A stretch of DNA of 64,000 bases, taken from assembly GCA_000827325.1 (NCBI GenBank), contig KN832882.1:1066689-1130688 (forward strand), written 5' to 3'. The position numbers and the translations under genes are program-made. The stretch comes from Oidiodendron maius Zn (Eukaryota; Ascomycota; Leotiomycetes; Myxotrichaceae). Below, piece after piece: positions 1 to 13,147 of the stretch. The stretch's first letter is position 1; each line of letters begins with the position of its first letter. The notes beneath the pieces are model-generated. The model worked only from the letters and a program-made list of their open reading frames with translations, did not search any database and was not told the origin of the DNA.

Positions 1-1619
1 ATAACCTCACATCCATTCGACTACTTTACCTTATTTTTTACACATGACCTCTTTCAGCTAATTACGAAGCATACAAATGACTATGCAGCTATAAAAAGGC
101 TACAAGAGAAAGACTCGGAACATAAGCGGATGTGGTTTAACCTAGTGGTTGAAGAGTTATATGTCTTTATTGGTTCAATTATATATATGGGTATTCATGA
201 AGAGCCAGATATCTCTATGTACTGGAACTCTGATCCTAATAAAGGGCCTATACATACAATCAAAACCCATATTTCATTGATTCGATTTGAGCAGATTAAG
301 CGCTATTGCCATATATCTAATTCAGAGCATGATAAACTAGCTGGCTTTGAGCTACCCTCTAATAAGAAGTGGTGGTATAAGGTTGAACCTCTAGCTTCTA
401 GCCTACAGGCCTCTTTTCAGCAATATTATTCCCCTTCTTCAGAGGTTAGTATTGATGAGGTAATGGTACGGTGTTTTGGAAGGTATGTAAGCCCTGAAAT
501 GCCCTTATTTAATGAACCCTTGTTAATTATACTAGGTCTCTACATACATATAAAATGCCGAAGAAGCCTATAAAGCAGGGATATAAGGTCTTTGGAATTG
601 CAGATCATGGATATCTATATAATTTTCTATGGAGCTCCCGGGAAAAGGGGCTACAGGACATTATTCTTCAGCCTAATCTGACTAAAACAGGGTGTTTAGT
701 TAAGAACCTGGCCCTTACTCTCCCTCGTCGATATCTTACGATATATATGGACAATTACTTTACTTCAGTCCCTTTATTTTCAGAGCTACGGACCTGCAAA
801 TTTGGTGCAGTCGGAACTACAAGGCCACATGAGGATTTCCCAGCTGAATTAAAGCAACTAAAGGACCGCTTTTCAACTAAGCTAGAGTGGAATACACTAC
901 TAGCTAAGGTAGTCAATAATACACTCTGTTTAGCTTGGCAGGACAATAATATTGTACTAGCCCTAAGCAATATTCATACGGTTCATAAGGCAGAGGACTT
1001 CCGTATAAAGGCTAGGAAGCGTCCAGCAAAGACCTCAACTAATGGACGGATTGTACGACAAGCTTTTGGTGACGAATCGATTAAGGAGCTTCAAATACCC
1101 TGCTTTATTGATGATTATAATCAATATATGGGAGGTGTTGATCTTGCAAACCAGTTCCGAGAGTCATATGAGACACACCGAATAACCCTGAGAGTCTGGT
1201 GGCCCTTGTTTTACTGGTTAATTGATGTAGCCTGTATTAATGCATATAGGTTATATCAATTATATCAGGTTCAATTAGGGGGGAAGCCCTTTAGCCACCT
1301 TGAGTTCAGGGTTCAATTAATCAATAGGTTACTTGAATACTCTATACAGGCAAAGCTCCAATATCTTCGGACTAATCTAGGGGGCCAGCGACTATTTAGT
1401 CCTGAATTTCAACATATACACTACTGGATTAAGCGTCCAAAGGCTGATAATTGTAGGTGGTGTTTATATGAATTACAGCGCCAGAAGGTATTAAATAAGG
1501 GTGCGATATCAAAGGCTAGGCCAAAGCGATCAAGAGGAGGGTGTGTATTTTGTAAGGTAGCCTTATGCGCTGAGGGGGAGTGTTGGAGCATGTATCATTC
1601 AAATAATGCTAATTACTAG
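1..1619 (+). mobile_element. piggyBac-type DNA transposon, transposase gene (5' end outside window)
   Basis: The product is a DDD transposase of the piggyBac family (DDE_Tnp_1_7), which cuts and pastes at TTAA sites. Exons 1-482 and 536-1619 encode 521 residues in the window. The frame is open from base 1, so the start lies upstream. The two parts sit in different frames; a GTATGT...CTAG intron of 53 nt (483-535) joins them in phase and yields the family text GRSLHTYKMPKKPIKQGYK. Acidic residues typical of the family are seen in SIDEVM (residue 152), YMDNYF (233) and GVDLANQF (363), followed by a C-terminal Cys/His-rich finger (CVFCKVALC...C...H). No internal stop is seen, so the visible coding part could be active. 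I could not identify terminal inverted repeats or the flanking TTAA. Family is secure; the intron is inferred from phase and conservation. Confidence 0.88.
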
Positions 1620-4600
1620 TAAATTATTATGTAAAGGTCATTGAGGCTGTGCTGTAATCTCGGCTCTAACTGGTTGAATACACCCCTGCTAGTTGTGGTT
1701 TTTCATACCGGACGAGGGGATAGAGGAGCGGGATAACTGGGGGCTTGGGTTTCCTTTTTTCCTTTGGATACATTGGCCGACTTGCATGAGACCTTCGCCA
1801 GCGGGTAAGGGAGGTCACATTACCTGGGATTTAATCTATAGTGAGCCAGCACTTGACGCATGTATTACACACAGTTAATCTAATCCCCGAGTCCAAACAT
1901 TAATCCATCACCTTAACTCTCCTGCATCGCTTCCGTCCCTCTCCACTGTTTCTCGGCCTCCCGCGCGCGGTGGAGAAGGCGTGATTGCCCCCCATCCAAC
2001 TCCTTCTATAGTCAAAACGTGTCTCACTGTCCCAATCTACCCTTTTGACCCTTCCAGCAGTCATCCTTTCCGGTTCACCGCGCTCCGGCCCCGCACCGTT
2101 TTTCCCTGCGTCTAAGCGCCCTCGTTCAGCACCGCCCCCGGAACAGGCCCTGTTTTTGCCAGGTCCGAACTGGCTGATGGAGATCTTCCCGACACGACGT
2201 CACCCTTCCGCAGCACCTCAGCTGATCAGGGCTTCTGGGGTCAGGGGCGGTGGATCCCGCCGAGGTGCAGGCCAGAATGGAGTAACCGAATGCGATGGCG
2301 AGACAATAGAGTTAGAGCAATTCGATAGTATGGCGGGGCGCCCGTCCGCACTGCAGTATTTCTCGCGTTGTATTTTTGGGGTTATTGCTGTTATTATTAG
2401 GGCGCGCGGTTCGGCATGTACTGTATTGTACGAGACGGTGGTGGTGGTGTCTACGGTGCTGGCTAAGGTAAGGTACACACCACACCCTCCAGCCCACTCG
2501 CGACACGGCGCGCACCGTACGGAAGTGTATGTACAACACCACACATATGCCGACACCCGGCGAACTTGGTCTCCCTACTTCCTTAGCTCCCATAGTCGCG
2601 GACGATCTCGTCCGGCTGTCATATTAGCTAACGTCGGGATCTCCGATATTGATTTTCGATGGTCTGAAAGTAGGGGAGTTTCAGGTTGCTCTGGGGATCT
2701 TGCCTCCTCCGGAGCATACGACCAATTCAAATCAGATTGTATCACAAATCCGCTGGACCTCTCCCGGAGACTCAAGAACTCACATTCGCTCCGAAAGTCG
2801 CCGGGTCAGTGCGAATCGCCAGGGTGACATACCAAGACGTCACCGACGGAGATACGAGCATGCCTCTGCCCTGAAAGCCCTGGAGGGACGGATTTGGGTT
2901 ACAGCGACAGGCTCGGTCAACCCCCTGCCTATCACTGATCTCCGCCCAACCAACACTTTTGTGTGACCGGTGAATGTGACAGATGGAGGGGATGTGATTG
3001 CGATGGATAGTGATCGCGATTACGATTGGGACTTGATAAGCGGTGTGTGGCGCGGATGACTTCAGTGTTAAGGTGAGGAGTGAGGGGTAGGCGACACCAA
3101 CAACCAACAGCCAACTGCCCAGGCAGGCTTCTGCTTCCCTTCTACCGGAGTACCACGTTGGGTAAAGCTATGGCCAAGATGGAGTGCTCCGTAGGGCCTG
3201 TGTGGCTCCTCACGATGGTCTCGTGGTGTTGGAGATCTGGGATATGACCGATGCTGGTGTCACCGCCGGTTTGGCGACCCAGGGCAGTGGACACTGCGAC
3301 GCTGCACTTACGTACGGAACCCTACTGCACACGCGTGCAAATGGTGTCTGTTCTCCTTACTGTATGTCTGTCTCGTCCTGTCGCGCCCACGGCAGCTTGC
3401 AGCGGCCATGCACTGCGTACCTGATGTCTCACTCGAGTTTTGGTAGTGCACACGGGATGCTTCTGATCTGGCCCTTCTATTCCCACTTCCACTTTATTCC
3501 CGAACCGCCTCGGCTTCTCTTTGATTGCCTAGGGAAGGAAAAACTCCAGAAGGGCAAACTATGGGACGCCATGGAAATTTTTCAATTCCGGTTACAAACG
3601 CCCTCTGGGGGTTCTCCGGAGATCCTTCTTTCGGCCATGCGGTTCTTCTTAGTCCTAGTGTGCTGTAACCTCCGTCCTCGACCTCCTTGAAGCAATGAGC
3701 TCGTGTTGCGTGCTCCATGTAGCCACTGCAATGTTAAAATACGACAAACTCCTGCATTGTAATCAAGTCCGTGCTGAATAACCCTACCGGCAAGCACTGC
3801 TCGTCTCAGCTCGGTTCGCGAGTTCTGACAGCAAGTTTTGCCTGTCTGTCACCGCTGTCAAGGGGGATGGACGCTTTTCAGGGTCCACTGCGCCCCTGAC
3901 CGCGGCGATCGGAGTCGATCAGCCACTCCATACGGCTTGGAACACGCGGGCTAATATCGATAAGCCAAATTATCTGTACTTCGCGCGTATACTGCTCACA
4001 GTAGTGAAGGCGAAAGCGTATGGGGCCATGTGCAAATGTCACCGGCAGTGTACTAGGGACAAAGAATGCATGTGACTTCGCGCAGGCTTCTTATCCGACG
4101 CCGAGGTCCCCATCGGATGAGGGGCCGATGGGCGGCTTGGTCTCGGGGAGTTTGGAAGGGAGAGAGGGAAGAGAAGGGTGTGGAGCTTCCTGTACTGTAA
4201 TGATTGACTAATATCTCTGTAAGTAAAATCCCTGCATTTTTGCTAATAACTTCAATTAAGTTAAGTAGTAAAATATCACATCTTACCACGTACGTTTATG
4301 GATTGTATGAGTCGTAAGCTCCTTACGTATCCCTTAATGCGTCAACTATTAGCATTTATCGCCACCCATTTGATATGCCTTTGTCAGGGGCTTAATCGTA
4401 CAGAGTAAAACAGTCGGCTAGTCAACGTGTAACAACAGCATGTTGGGGGGTTGAAAGGCCTCGCTAGTAGGTCACCAGAGGTTCGAAGTACTAAAGTATA
4501 TTTGACCCAGAATAATCAGAAGAGAGCTGAACGTCACCATTCCCTGGAAAGGGGGCCAGCCCCTTTATAAGTAGCTTACTAATATAGTGCTTTCTTCAAG

Positions 4601-6731
4601 CCACGTGGAAATCAGTGTCCTACCCTTGAGCCCCCGTTTAGTATCTTAACAGCCTTGTAGTGTCAGTGTTGTATTGTAGTTGCCGATGAGTAGGCTGATT
4701 CGTACTCCACATGCGTGCAATAGTAGAGTTGCGCTGGCCACAAGACACAACAAATAAAGATCAGATTAGTGCTAGTAAAAGAGCCATTAAATTGCCTGTC
4801 CAAACCGATGCCATTGATCAATGAATTGATTGATTGTCCTAACTAGTCAGGGCGTGAAGAAGCATTTAAACTAACCCAGGGCTCGCAGTGATGACCAAGC
4901 AGCCCTATCTAGCTGGTCACCTCACACCCCACCACAGTATATACCTTCTTTATATCCAGCACTTGTGGATATACTTCTACTGCCCTTATATATACTTGCA
5001 GACTAGCTGCTTGCTCCTTCCCCTCTCTGTAGCTTGATCTGCTTCGTCAATTTGAGAGTGATTAGCCTCGTCCTGCTACGCATTTTGTGACAGCCCGGCT
5101 ACTATAAGCTTCACAAGGGAGGCAGTGGCTGGCAAAGATGCTGTATTGACGAAGATACTAAAGTAAGGAGCAACCAGCTAGGTGCGCAGAGGTTTAATAT
5201 AAGTGCAAACGCAGACCTCCTAGCCACGTGACGCATGTGCCGTCACACATTTCTTTGATTGTGACAATCTCTTGTGGCACGGATGGCTGAGGCCTGAATA
5301 CTGTCAATATCTTAGATACTAGTATGAGTTAATTAAACCAGAGTATGATAACTTTGATACGAAGTGAAGTAAAGTGAAGTAAAGTGAAGTAAAGTGAAGT
5401 AAAGTGAAGTAAAGTGAAGTAAAGTGAAGTAAAGTGAAGTAAAGTGAAGTGAAGTGAAGTGGAGAGCAGTTATTCAAATGAGCGACAGAGCGATCTCATA
5501 TTGTGACAGACCTGGCTGTGATAAGTGCGGTCAGAGGACGCTGGCTTATCATTTGTCGAAGCGGTTGGCGTTGTCATCCCGAATCAGGACTAGTGTCGGA
5601 TGTTGCGGTCCGTAATTGGCCGCAGATGGATTAAGGTTTAACCAGCAACTGTATTTTATATTCGAGTCTCGTCATAGCCACGAGACTTCTTCTTCTTCTC
5701 TCTTTATCTAAGTAGATGCATTTCCAGAACGTTGTGCTTGGTACATGCGGTAGATAAGTATTCGAGAGCCGTACCCATCTGGCGGAAGTTGTGTAACAAG
5801 CAGCACTTCGCACAGCTCAAACAGATGTCGCGAGAATCTAAATTATAGTATAGAGTGAGCAAAGGAAAGAGTAAGGTAATAGATTAAACCCGAGAACCTA
5901 GAGTAATCATGTTGTGGTGTCAAACAAAACGGCATTTGTGCAAACGCCGGCCCATACTACAAAATAATACAGGCAACTAGAGAGTCCTCTCATCCATATC
6001 TTCTGAACCTCGGCACCGAAAGCAAGGGCAGGTCAAATATTTCTCAGGTATACAGTAGAAGTGGTCTTTTTCATGGGAAATATGTAGGATTTAGCATCAG
6101 TGTTGCACCTATCCCCACTGAGATGCCTTTCTTTTTATACGCCTGTGGCCGATTGAGCCATTTCAATGAGTAAAATCCTAATCATACAGACCTCCATGTT
6201 TGGAACACCATGATATATGTGAGGAAAACGACGGAAAAACAGACCACACTCGCACCCCGGGATATATAAAATGCCTTGCCAGCACCAGCACCTCCACTCC
6301 TTCCCGATCGAGATATTGAGCGCCAGAACACCACTTGCTGAAAAAGAGTTGAGGGGATATAGAGAGCGTTTGCTGCGGACGAATTGTGGCCGTAATAGAA
6401 AATCGGGTTAACTGAGAAGTATCCTTGCTGGTTCGGGATATTTCTGAGTGTCGTCCCAATAAGCAAATTCAATGTCATTACATTATTCCATCCGCTACAG
6501 ATTTCCATTGACGGCTGTGAGGAAAATGCGAAGAGAGGTGTCCGCACGCTTCTCTCCCAAGGAATTATTCTCGAGATATGAGCCTGCACCTCGAGATTGT
6601 GTGAGTGTGTGTTTCGTCGTGAAAAACAATAAAAGCCGTTCGCCGTGCCGTTGAGAATCCTATGTGCCCATGCTTGTCATCACTCCATCACCGATGGGTG
6701 TTTCGTTTGACTGATTTAAAATGCTCACAAT
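1620..6731. other. Gene-poor stretch after the transposon
   Basis: I see no supported gene. Open frames here (for example 2045-2827, which begins at TTG) lack domain character, splice support and consistent composition. The stretch is mixed: GC-richer to about 4200, AT-richer after. The only clear structure is the minisatellite at 5361-5460. Confidence 0.6.
5361..5460. repeat. 10-bp tandem repeat, ten units
   Basis: The unit AAAGTGAAGT occurs eight times without a mismatch (5371-5450), with one variant unit GAAGTGAAGT on each side. Nested inside is a 5-bp rhythm (AAGTR). It lies in non-coding sequence with no gene within 1 kb. It is likely to vary in copy number between isolates. Confidence 0.95.
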
Positions 6732-8495
6732 TTACCAAGAAAATGTCGTCGCCCTGTATGAGAATGTCTCGTTGTCATTCATCTTTGCCGAGCTCAGCTG
6801 AGCAGCCATCCAGCGCTCCTCCGAGCTGAGATGCAGGTACGTTATCATCCACCTCGCCGATTCAGGGATTGGGACATTGTCCTCCTGGATCCCTTCGCCT
6901 TCGATGCTGGCCAGCCAAGCGCACAGGCGGGCAACAAGGATCGTGTCAAAGCACAGTCCCTCGCGCCGGGCTTTGGACCAGAGGAGCGTGATGGCTTGAC
7001 GGCGGATCCGCCTGTCTCGACATCTTACTGCCGTGATAGCGAGCGGGAGAATGGTTCCCATGTCGAGAGTGAACCGCGACGTGGCGTTGGGATCGTCGCT
7101 CGAGAGCAACTGGTCGGACTTGGCTATAATCTCAGCAAAAAGGGGGGTGTAGTCATCGTAAAGCATTTCCGTGTGTTGAACGCTGGCTGCAAGGAGAACC
7201 GTGGCAAGGTTATAGTAGATGCTGAGGACAGCAGTCTTGTCGACCCTAATAGTACCTGAACGAACTTCCTCCGCATGGATGGCCTGGAAGGAAGACCTCC
7301 ATTGAAGGAGCTGGGTCTCGTAGTGCTCGTGTTTCTGTCGCCACGACGCAGTTGTGAGTTCGTCCGGGCTCTGTTGAAGGTGAGCGACTGACTGGCAGTG
7401 GAACTGGGCGATTCCTTGCATGAGGAAATCAAATGCTTCCCGGGCTTCTTGGACGCTGTCAAAACTCTCTCCGACGATGACATCTTCCCAAGGCAGCTCC
7501 GGCATGAGGAATGGAGGCGGTATGAAGAGGGTTTGCACGTCGAGTCGTGCAAACATCCGTCCTAGGTCGTCAACGAGCCCATCCTGAATCTCCGATAACG
7601 AGTCCTGAGAGAGCCTCGAGGCCAAGCCACGACGAGCCATTCTCCAATCTGCAAGTAGCCTCGAGCCGCCTCGGAGGTGTGTCAAGGCTCCATCGTAGTT
7701 TCCTTGGAGGGCTTCGAAGCTCATGAAGAGAATCGAGCAGGTGAGGGAGGTGCGGAGGTGGCGACGGCCATCGGAGAGGACTTCTCTTAGGGAGGCGATG
7801 GCCCTACTGTATTGTCTCAGGGCGTACCTGTGGTGCTCATCTAAATGACGATGGTCGATCTGAGGGAACCCGGACAGTGACAATCGAGTCGGGAAGGAGG
7901 TAACCTCTGACCATTTAGCAAGGGCTGCTAAGGCTATCGTAGCATATCTGATAGGAGCGTCTGAATGGCAGAGCTGTAGTATCTTCTCGGTCCATAGCGA
8001 CGGGTCGAACAAACCGCCGATTTCTGCCGCTGTCTTGTCACAAAATCGCTGAAAGTATCGTCGCTCCTCGTGGTCGCCGGGGATGGCGGCTGAGGGGGCA
8101 TAAGGGACCACGGAGAGTGGCCGCGGGTGAATGGCAACGTGCGTAACAGTCTTGGGAGTCTCCTCGGATACCTCTGGGGCGTATCCTCCGCACTCTCGCC
8201 CTAGATTCTGGCACCGAACGCAACCTGGCTTCCTCTCATCGCACTTGACACGGCGTTGTCTATTGATTGGGTCAGCCAACTCAAGATATACGTAGACCCC
8301 ATTCCCGTTGAGCTTCGTGCCACGCCTACGAGGCGCATGTCAGAAATAAACATACTTGCACGTCGTGCATCCTGTCTTGGATCTGGGACCGCTCTTTCTC
8401 AGGCCCTGACTGCGAGAAGAGGTTTCCGGCGAGGCCTGGTTGGGAAACTGGTTGTAGAACTTGTAGACGTTCGGGAAGGGGTGCCTCAAAGCCAT
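6732..8495 (-). CDS. Zn2Cys6 transcription factor, fungal-specific
   Basis: Predicted nuclear DNA-binding regulator of 555 residues. Exons run 8495-8356 and 8259-6732 on the minus strand. A 96-nt intron (8260-8355, GTATGT...ATAG) splits the zinc cluster: exon 1 ends in KTGCTTCK and exon 2 continues QRRVKCDERKPGCVRCQ, giving the full six-cysteine pattern C-x2-C-x6-C-x5-C-x2-C-x6-C near residues 43-70. The ATG at 8495 is the only one in frame ahead of the cluster. The rest resembles the Fungal_trans_2 type of regulatory domain (RYFQRFCDKTAAEIGGLFD... region). No neighbouring enzyme cluster shows its target; it stands alone between two empty stretches. The family call is firm, the target unknown. 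Confidence 0.9.
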
Positions 8496-11400
8496 GGTTC
8501 TCTGGGGAGGAGCAACGTTGGTTGCCGCATCCGAGCCAGTTTGTCCCGTGGTGTCTAGGCCCCGACCCCGAGGAGAGCAGGACGGGGTCCCGAAAGCAAC
8601 GGGAGCAGCTGGGAGGGCGAGAGACCCAGAGTCCGGCGAGAAGAGCGAGGCCCAGCTTTTCTGTTTCTTTGTTCTCTCCTACGGGGGCAGGCGCTGAGGG
8701 AGCGGATTCTCTCATGCAGTCGTGCCCATAACGAAAGAATGAAGGACGAGCAGCAAGCAGCCGGACGATGCAGTCCCCATGCGTGGAGGGTAATATACTC
8801 TCGCGTCAGACTTGATGGACGACCAGGGCATGGCGTGCATGGGCATTGATTCTTCCTGGTTAAATTGGGGTGCCCCGGCCGCCTGGGGGGCTGTCGGGCG
8901 GCCCTCCTCGCAGGCCTGGTGGCCAATGGAGACGAATCCGGATAAATGCACAGACTAAGAGGCCATGTTGGAGCGACTGAAAGCGGTAGATTGCTGAGGT
9001 CTGATTTATCCGGCGATATATCACTAGCTGCGCTAAGCCCCAAATAGCCATCAGCGTCCGGAGTTCTCTACCGTGATCCCGAAAACACCATGACGGGAGA
9101 TGTTGGGGTACATAAGGATACGTGAGGGGGGGAAGCTTCAAAATAACTCTATATAAGGAGGCCATGCTCATGGCGATTGTGGGGAAGAGTATGCTTAAAT
9201 ATGCGACGAGACGCTCCCTCTGAGACTCCGTTTCCGGGTTGTCTCTAAGCTCGTCCTTCACCATCCCCTCTCACTCAAAGCCCAGAACAGCACATTGCCG
9301 CCGTCTCCTCTCAAGACACACCAGAAAAACACCTCGGATAGCCCATCCGCCAGCATGCCTCCCCGTGCCCTGAATGTACAGCATATACCGGGTTCTCGTT
9401 ATATGTACTGGAAGATGCTTGGGAAAGCTGGCTGTAACCCTTCAGCGATAGGTGGTGTGATCTCTGCAGATCCCCTGCGGCCGCGATCCCTCGTCGGCAT
9501 TGAGGAACGCAGGGCAAAAGGCCAGCTTGCCCAGCAGCAGCGGCCAAAACCTTGAGTCTCGCGCTGGCTCTACGGTTATAGGCCCCGCTCATCCCGCACC
9601 GGGAACAGGAAGGGGCACGAGGCATGGGAGATCTTGAAAATCTGGAGAAGCTGGAGAATCTGGAGAAGCGGAGGAGGTTCCGGATAATCTCAGTAGCGCC
9701 CAGAGCTAAATAAGGGAATCATGCTTCCCTCGCTTAGAGTTGGTGAGAGTGAGGAAGGAGGATGAAATGCCTCTGCGTAGACACTTCTCGTACACGCAAT
9801 GCGCGACAGAGGAATTACGTCCCCTAGGTACCTCGGCCAGTTTTCCACGGCGGTTTGCTGAGGACCTGTCGTTCTGGAACCTCGCCGACTGCTCTTGCAT
9901 GCAAAGGGCTTGGTATGGTGGATAATCCCAGCCCGTCTCTATCCACGTGTCTCACCATTAGCACTCAGCTCTCCCGCTATCAGTGTTCCTCGCTTGCTAT
10001 TCCGTGCCGCGTCGACTTCCCTGCCGGTGTAACGGAAGAATATTTCTGGAAGCTCAAAACTACCGACTCAATACAGTACATAATGTAATGGGAGCGGTCA
10101 GAGAGAAAAGATATTCACAATGCGCAAATCGGAAAAATGCCTAGTGGCATTTGTCATCATGGGGCCGTGCTCTTTACGTAGTTATTCTGGTAGCGTTTCA
10201 ATAGTCGCCGATGTCGATCAGCATGTGCTGCCGAATAGTTTGTCCGAGAGGCAATTCTGCAGCTACAAGTGGCGCGGATAACTCGAGTCCTGTTTATTAT
10301 CATACAATTTTAAGCAATTGTTGTTGAGTTATAAGAATTGAATCGTTACACTAGTTCACTGAGTGATGAGGCGCCTCTCGCTCTGAATCAGGACTTGTGA
10401 ATAACCTCAAGATTGTGAAATCTACATATAAATTAATCTAATGTTGATGTTTGAGTTTCTCAATCCTTACAGAAATGTTTATAGTCTATATTTTAAACTA
10501 TAACTCTATTCTACTATTATGAAGAGAGATCCCGGTACAGAAAATCCTCTCTTGCCCTCTTCGCCCTGGCCTACGCTCAGCAACTCCTGCAACTCGTGCT
10601 CCTGGTGCACGGTCACGCCGTCAGGCTCGAGCACGACTGGTCCTTACCTTCCTCCCAAGGCGAAAACCACTACTGATGCCCCTCCCCCTACGCTACTTTC
10701 TCTGAAGCCAGTCGAGACCAGATCGCGGAAAGCAAGTCTACGATGGAGAACCTATCAGCAATGACCTGATTCACTGGGCGAAGAACGCACAGGCACGGCA
10801 TTATACACAAGTAGTGTGGCCTACAACTAAAAGGGTAGGTATGGTATGCGTTGGAGGCCCCTGGGGCACGATCATCGTTGCGAGGTATGAACGACGGGGG
10901 AATATTGAGGGGGAGGGTGTGTGAGAAGGAAGAGAGCGGAGGTGAGTGGATATGGATGGGAGCTTCCTTGTGAGATGGAGTTACTGGGGCCAGCGCAGCC
11001 CGGTAAGGCTTTCGGCTTTCCCCTGTGGCATGTCTGGCAGATATAGGGTAAATCATATGTCTTCAGGACAGATCTAAGGGATCTTGGACCAGGTCGGTTT
11101 CGCTGGAAAAATATATCTCCGCGTCGGTGTAACTTCTATGTACCAAGACAACACCACTAATTATTAATAATGCCACTCATAAAATAGCGTAACTGCCACA
11201 ATCTTAACAAACTCATGCACTAATGTACACCAACAGTAGTTCTTCAACATCCGTTCCCCCTATCTCTTTCCCACGGCATGACATCACATGCAGATATCAG
11301 CTGAACCTCCCAATACCCTTCCTCCGAAAAGCACCGCATACCCGGCCCCCAATCGGCTTGGCGGCTGCAGGGGCTTCCCGATGTGAAACCCTAAGGATAA

Positions 11401-12176
11401 GTGTCTTACAGTAGGTGCTGAAGGATAATCGGCTTCCTGCTCCGGTGGGCGCTGTCGCCTATAACTCACTCAAACCCAGGTTCCTAGGTACCTGTGCATA
11501 CTTTCCCAGCACCATTACGCAAGACCGCAATTACCCTGCGGCTGATTAGTGTACCAAGATGCGGGTGACGGTCCGTGCTGAAGATTTTCATTACCTTTTT
11601 GTATTTGTGTTTCAGGGGGGCGGAGGGAAGCATGAGTTCCTCGTGGCAGTTTAACCGAGCCGTTCCCATCCCCGTGCTATCCCTTCTGAGCGGTGCAGAT
11701 CGGATGCCCCAGGTATGTTGGCTGTCGCCGATTAATTGGAATTGGAATCGAGGATTATGAGTGGTGGTCTTCGGAAATTGAAGGGTCGGTGAGATTGCAC
11801 AGGGCTGGTTTTATATTGTGATTTATGGTAAGGTTTAGGGTGGAGAGGCAAGGAAGGTAATAAGATACTGGCTTTTCGGCATAGGATTATGGCAACTGGA
11901 TGTGAGTTAATTGACGACAATAATAGTTCCTCCGACCTAGATGTTCTTTTTCCTGAGTTAATCAGGGGGCATTCATTATGGAACAAAGGATCTTTTGTCT
12001 TGCGGTACCAAGACCTCGGAGAAGTGCAGAGGTGAGAGAGAATAAAGATACAGGTAGGTGAAAGAAAAGGTAGGAGAATATCAATGGCAAATTGATGCTA
12101 CTTTCCTCATATCTCATAATCACTTTTCAGCAAGTGGTATGGGCGAGTATCTTGCTACTCCCTGAATCCAGTGAGA
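8496..12176. other. Gene-poor stretch
   Basis: No supported coding gene. Short open frames on both strands overlap one another and carry no recognisable domain. There is a short imperfect repeat of CTGGAGAA at about 9643-9671. Around 10530-10760 a frame reads like eroded coding sequence but is too short and interrupted to name. The part 10260-10510 is AT-rich. Confidence 0.5.
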
Positions 12177-12850
12177 ATGAGAAAAACAGTCAGAGATAAC
12201 GTTGAAAAGAGAGCAAAGTTGCCAACTTCAGCTCAACAGAAGTTACGCCAAGAAGATAAAGGGATATTAAGAGAAAACTGTGAGGCATCAGATGATTTCG
12301 AAACGATGGAAGAACTTGCAATTGCAGCAAGTGAGCAGGTGCAGAAACTTCCTTTCCTCTTGCAACAATATCATCCTAAAACAGGGAAAATCCGGTCCCC
12401 TAGAGAATATCCAGATTCAGATTCAGGTTAGAACTAATTTTCGGCACGGAAACCACACAATTAACAGATCATATAGAATCGACCAACTCGGAACTTTCAT
12501 CCTTCTCGTCGTCGTCCTCAGAAAGCCGTCTCCACCTACATCCCCAAAATCAATCCGCATCAACCACTTGCCCATCCTCTCTCCCAACCAACTTTCCAAC
12601 ACTTGCACCACACACAACACCCCTCTCTCCACCTCCCTCTCCCCTTCCCGCAAACAGCCCCCGCTGGGTGCGCACCTCCAAAGGGAAATATGCCATCAAT
12701 CCCATAAAATGCCCTCCATGTGCAAGAAGGAAAAAGAAGGATAAATGCCGTGGCGGGCCGCCGTGCACAATGTGTGCGAGTAAAGGGAGAACAGCGGAGG
12801 AGTGTCAGGAGTGGGGAGATGGGTGGGATAGGAGTGAGAATAAGGGCTAG
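12177..12850 (+). CDS. Small protein with an atypical C-terminal zinc cluster
   Basis: Not assigned to a known family. Two exons, 12177-12426 and 12477-12850, are joined by a 50-nt GT-AG intron with a TTAAC branch-like site, giving 207 residues. The N-terminal half is charged and probably helical. The middle is a Ser-rich then Pro/Ser/Thr-rich linker (LSPPPSPLPANSPRW). The C-terminus carries CPPCARRKKKDKC...CTMCASKGRTAEEC, six cysteines spaced 2-8-5-2-9. This resembles a Zn2Cys6 cluster with two extra residues in the basic loop. Regulators usually carry this cluster at the N-terminus. The start is uncertain: a further 5' exon starting at ATG 11978 is possible. The model rests on phase continuity and the cysteine motif, so I am only moderately sure. 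Confidence 0.5.
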
Positions 12851-13147
12851 GCACAGGGTAATGTTGGAAAGGGAAAAGGGTGGAAGGTATGGGACCGAGA
12901 AAGTGTTGCTGTTTGGCCGCAAAGAGTTTAGAGATGAAATATGAAGAATTGGAAGACCTACAGTAAACTGCAATGCAAGAACATCAAACCAAGTATCCGA
13001 ATCCAAAGGCTTATTCAACATCAATGTCGTTAGATTCGTTGTGATATAGGATATAACGCCAACACGGCAAGACACCTCCTATCCGAACTAACCATTGCTC
13101 CACCATGTCTTCAAACCTCGTCCCTATCCACCTTCGCGCACACGTAT

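Noticed and set aside
2045-2827. Open frame of 260 codons on the plus strand
   Set aside because: It begins at TTG, has no domain, and its composition shifts along its length; other frames overlap it equally well.
3184-3690. Open frame of 168 codons
   Set aside because: It begins at a non-ATG codon, with no domain, signal or splice structure; overlapping frames on the other strand are similar.
4470-4500. GGTTCGAA resembling a tRNA B box
   Set aside because: No matching T-arm stem or acceptor stem can be formed around it.
8860-9264. Minus-strand frame of 134 codons starting at an ATG
   Set aside because: It ends in Gly/Pro-rich text, has no recognised domain, and I found no supporting exons.
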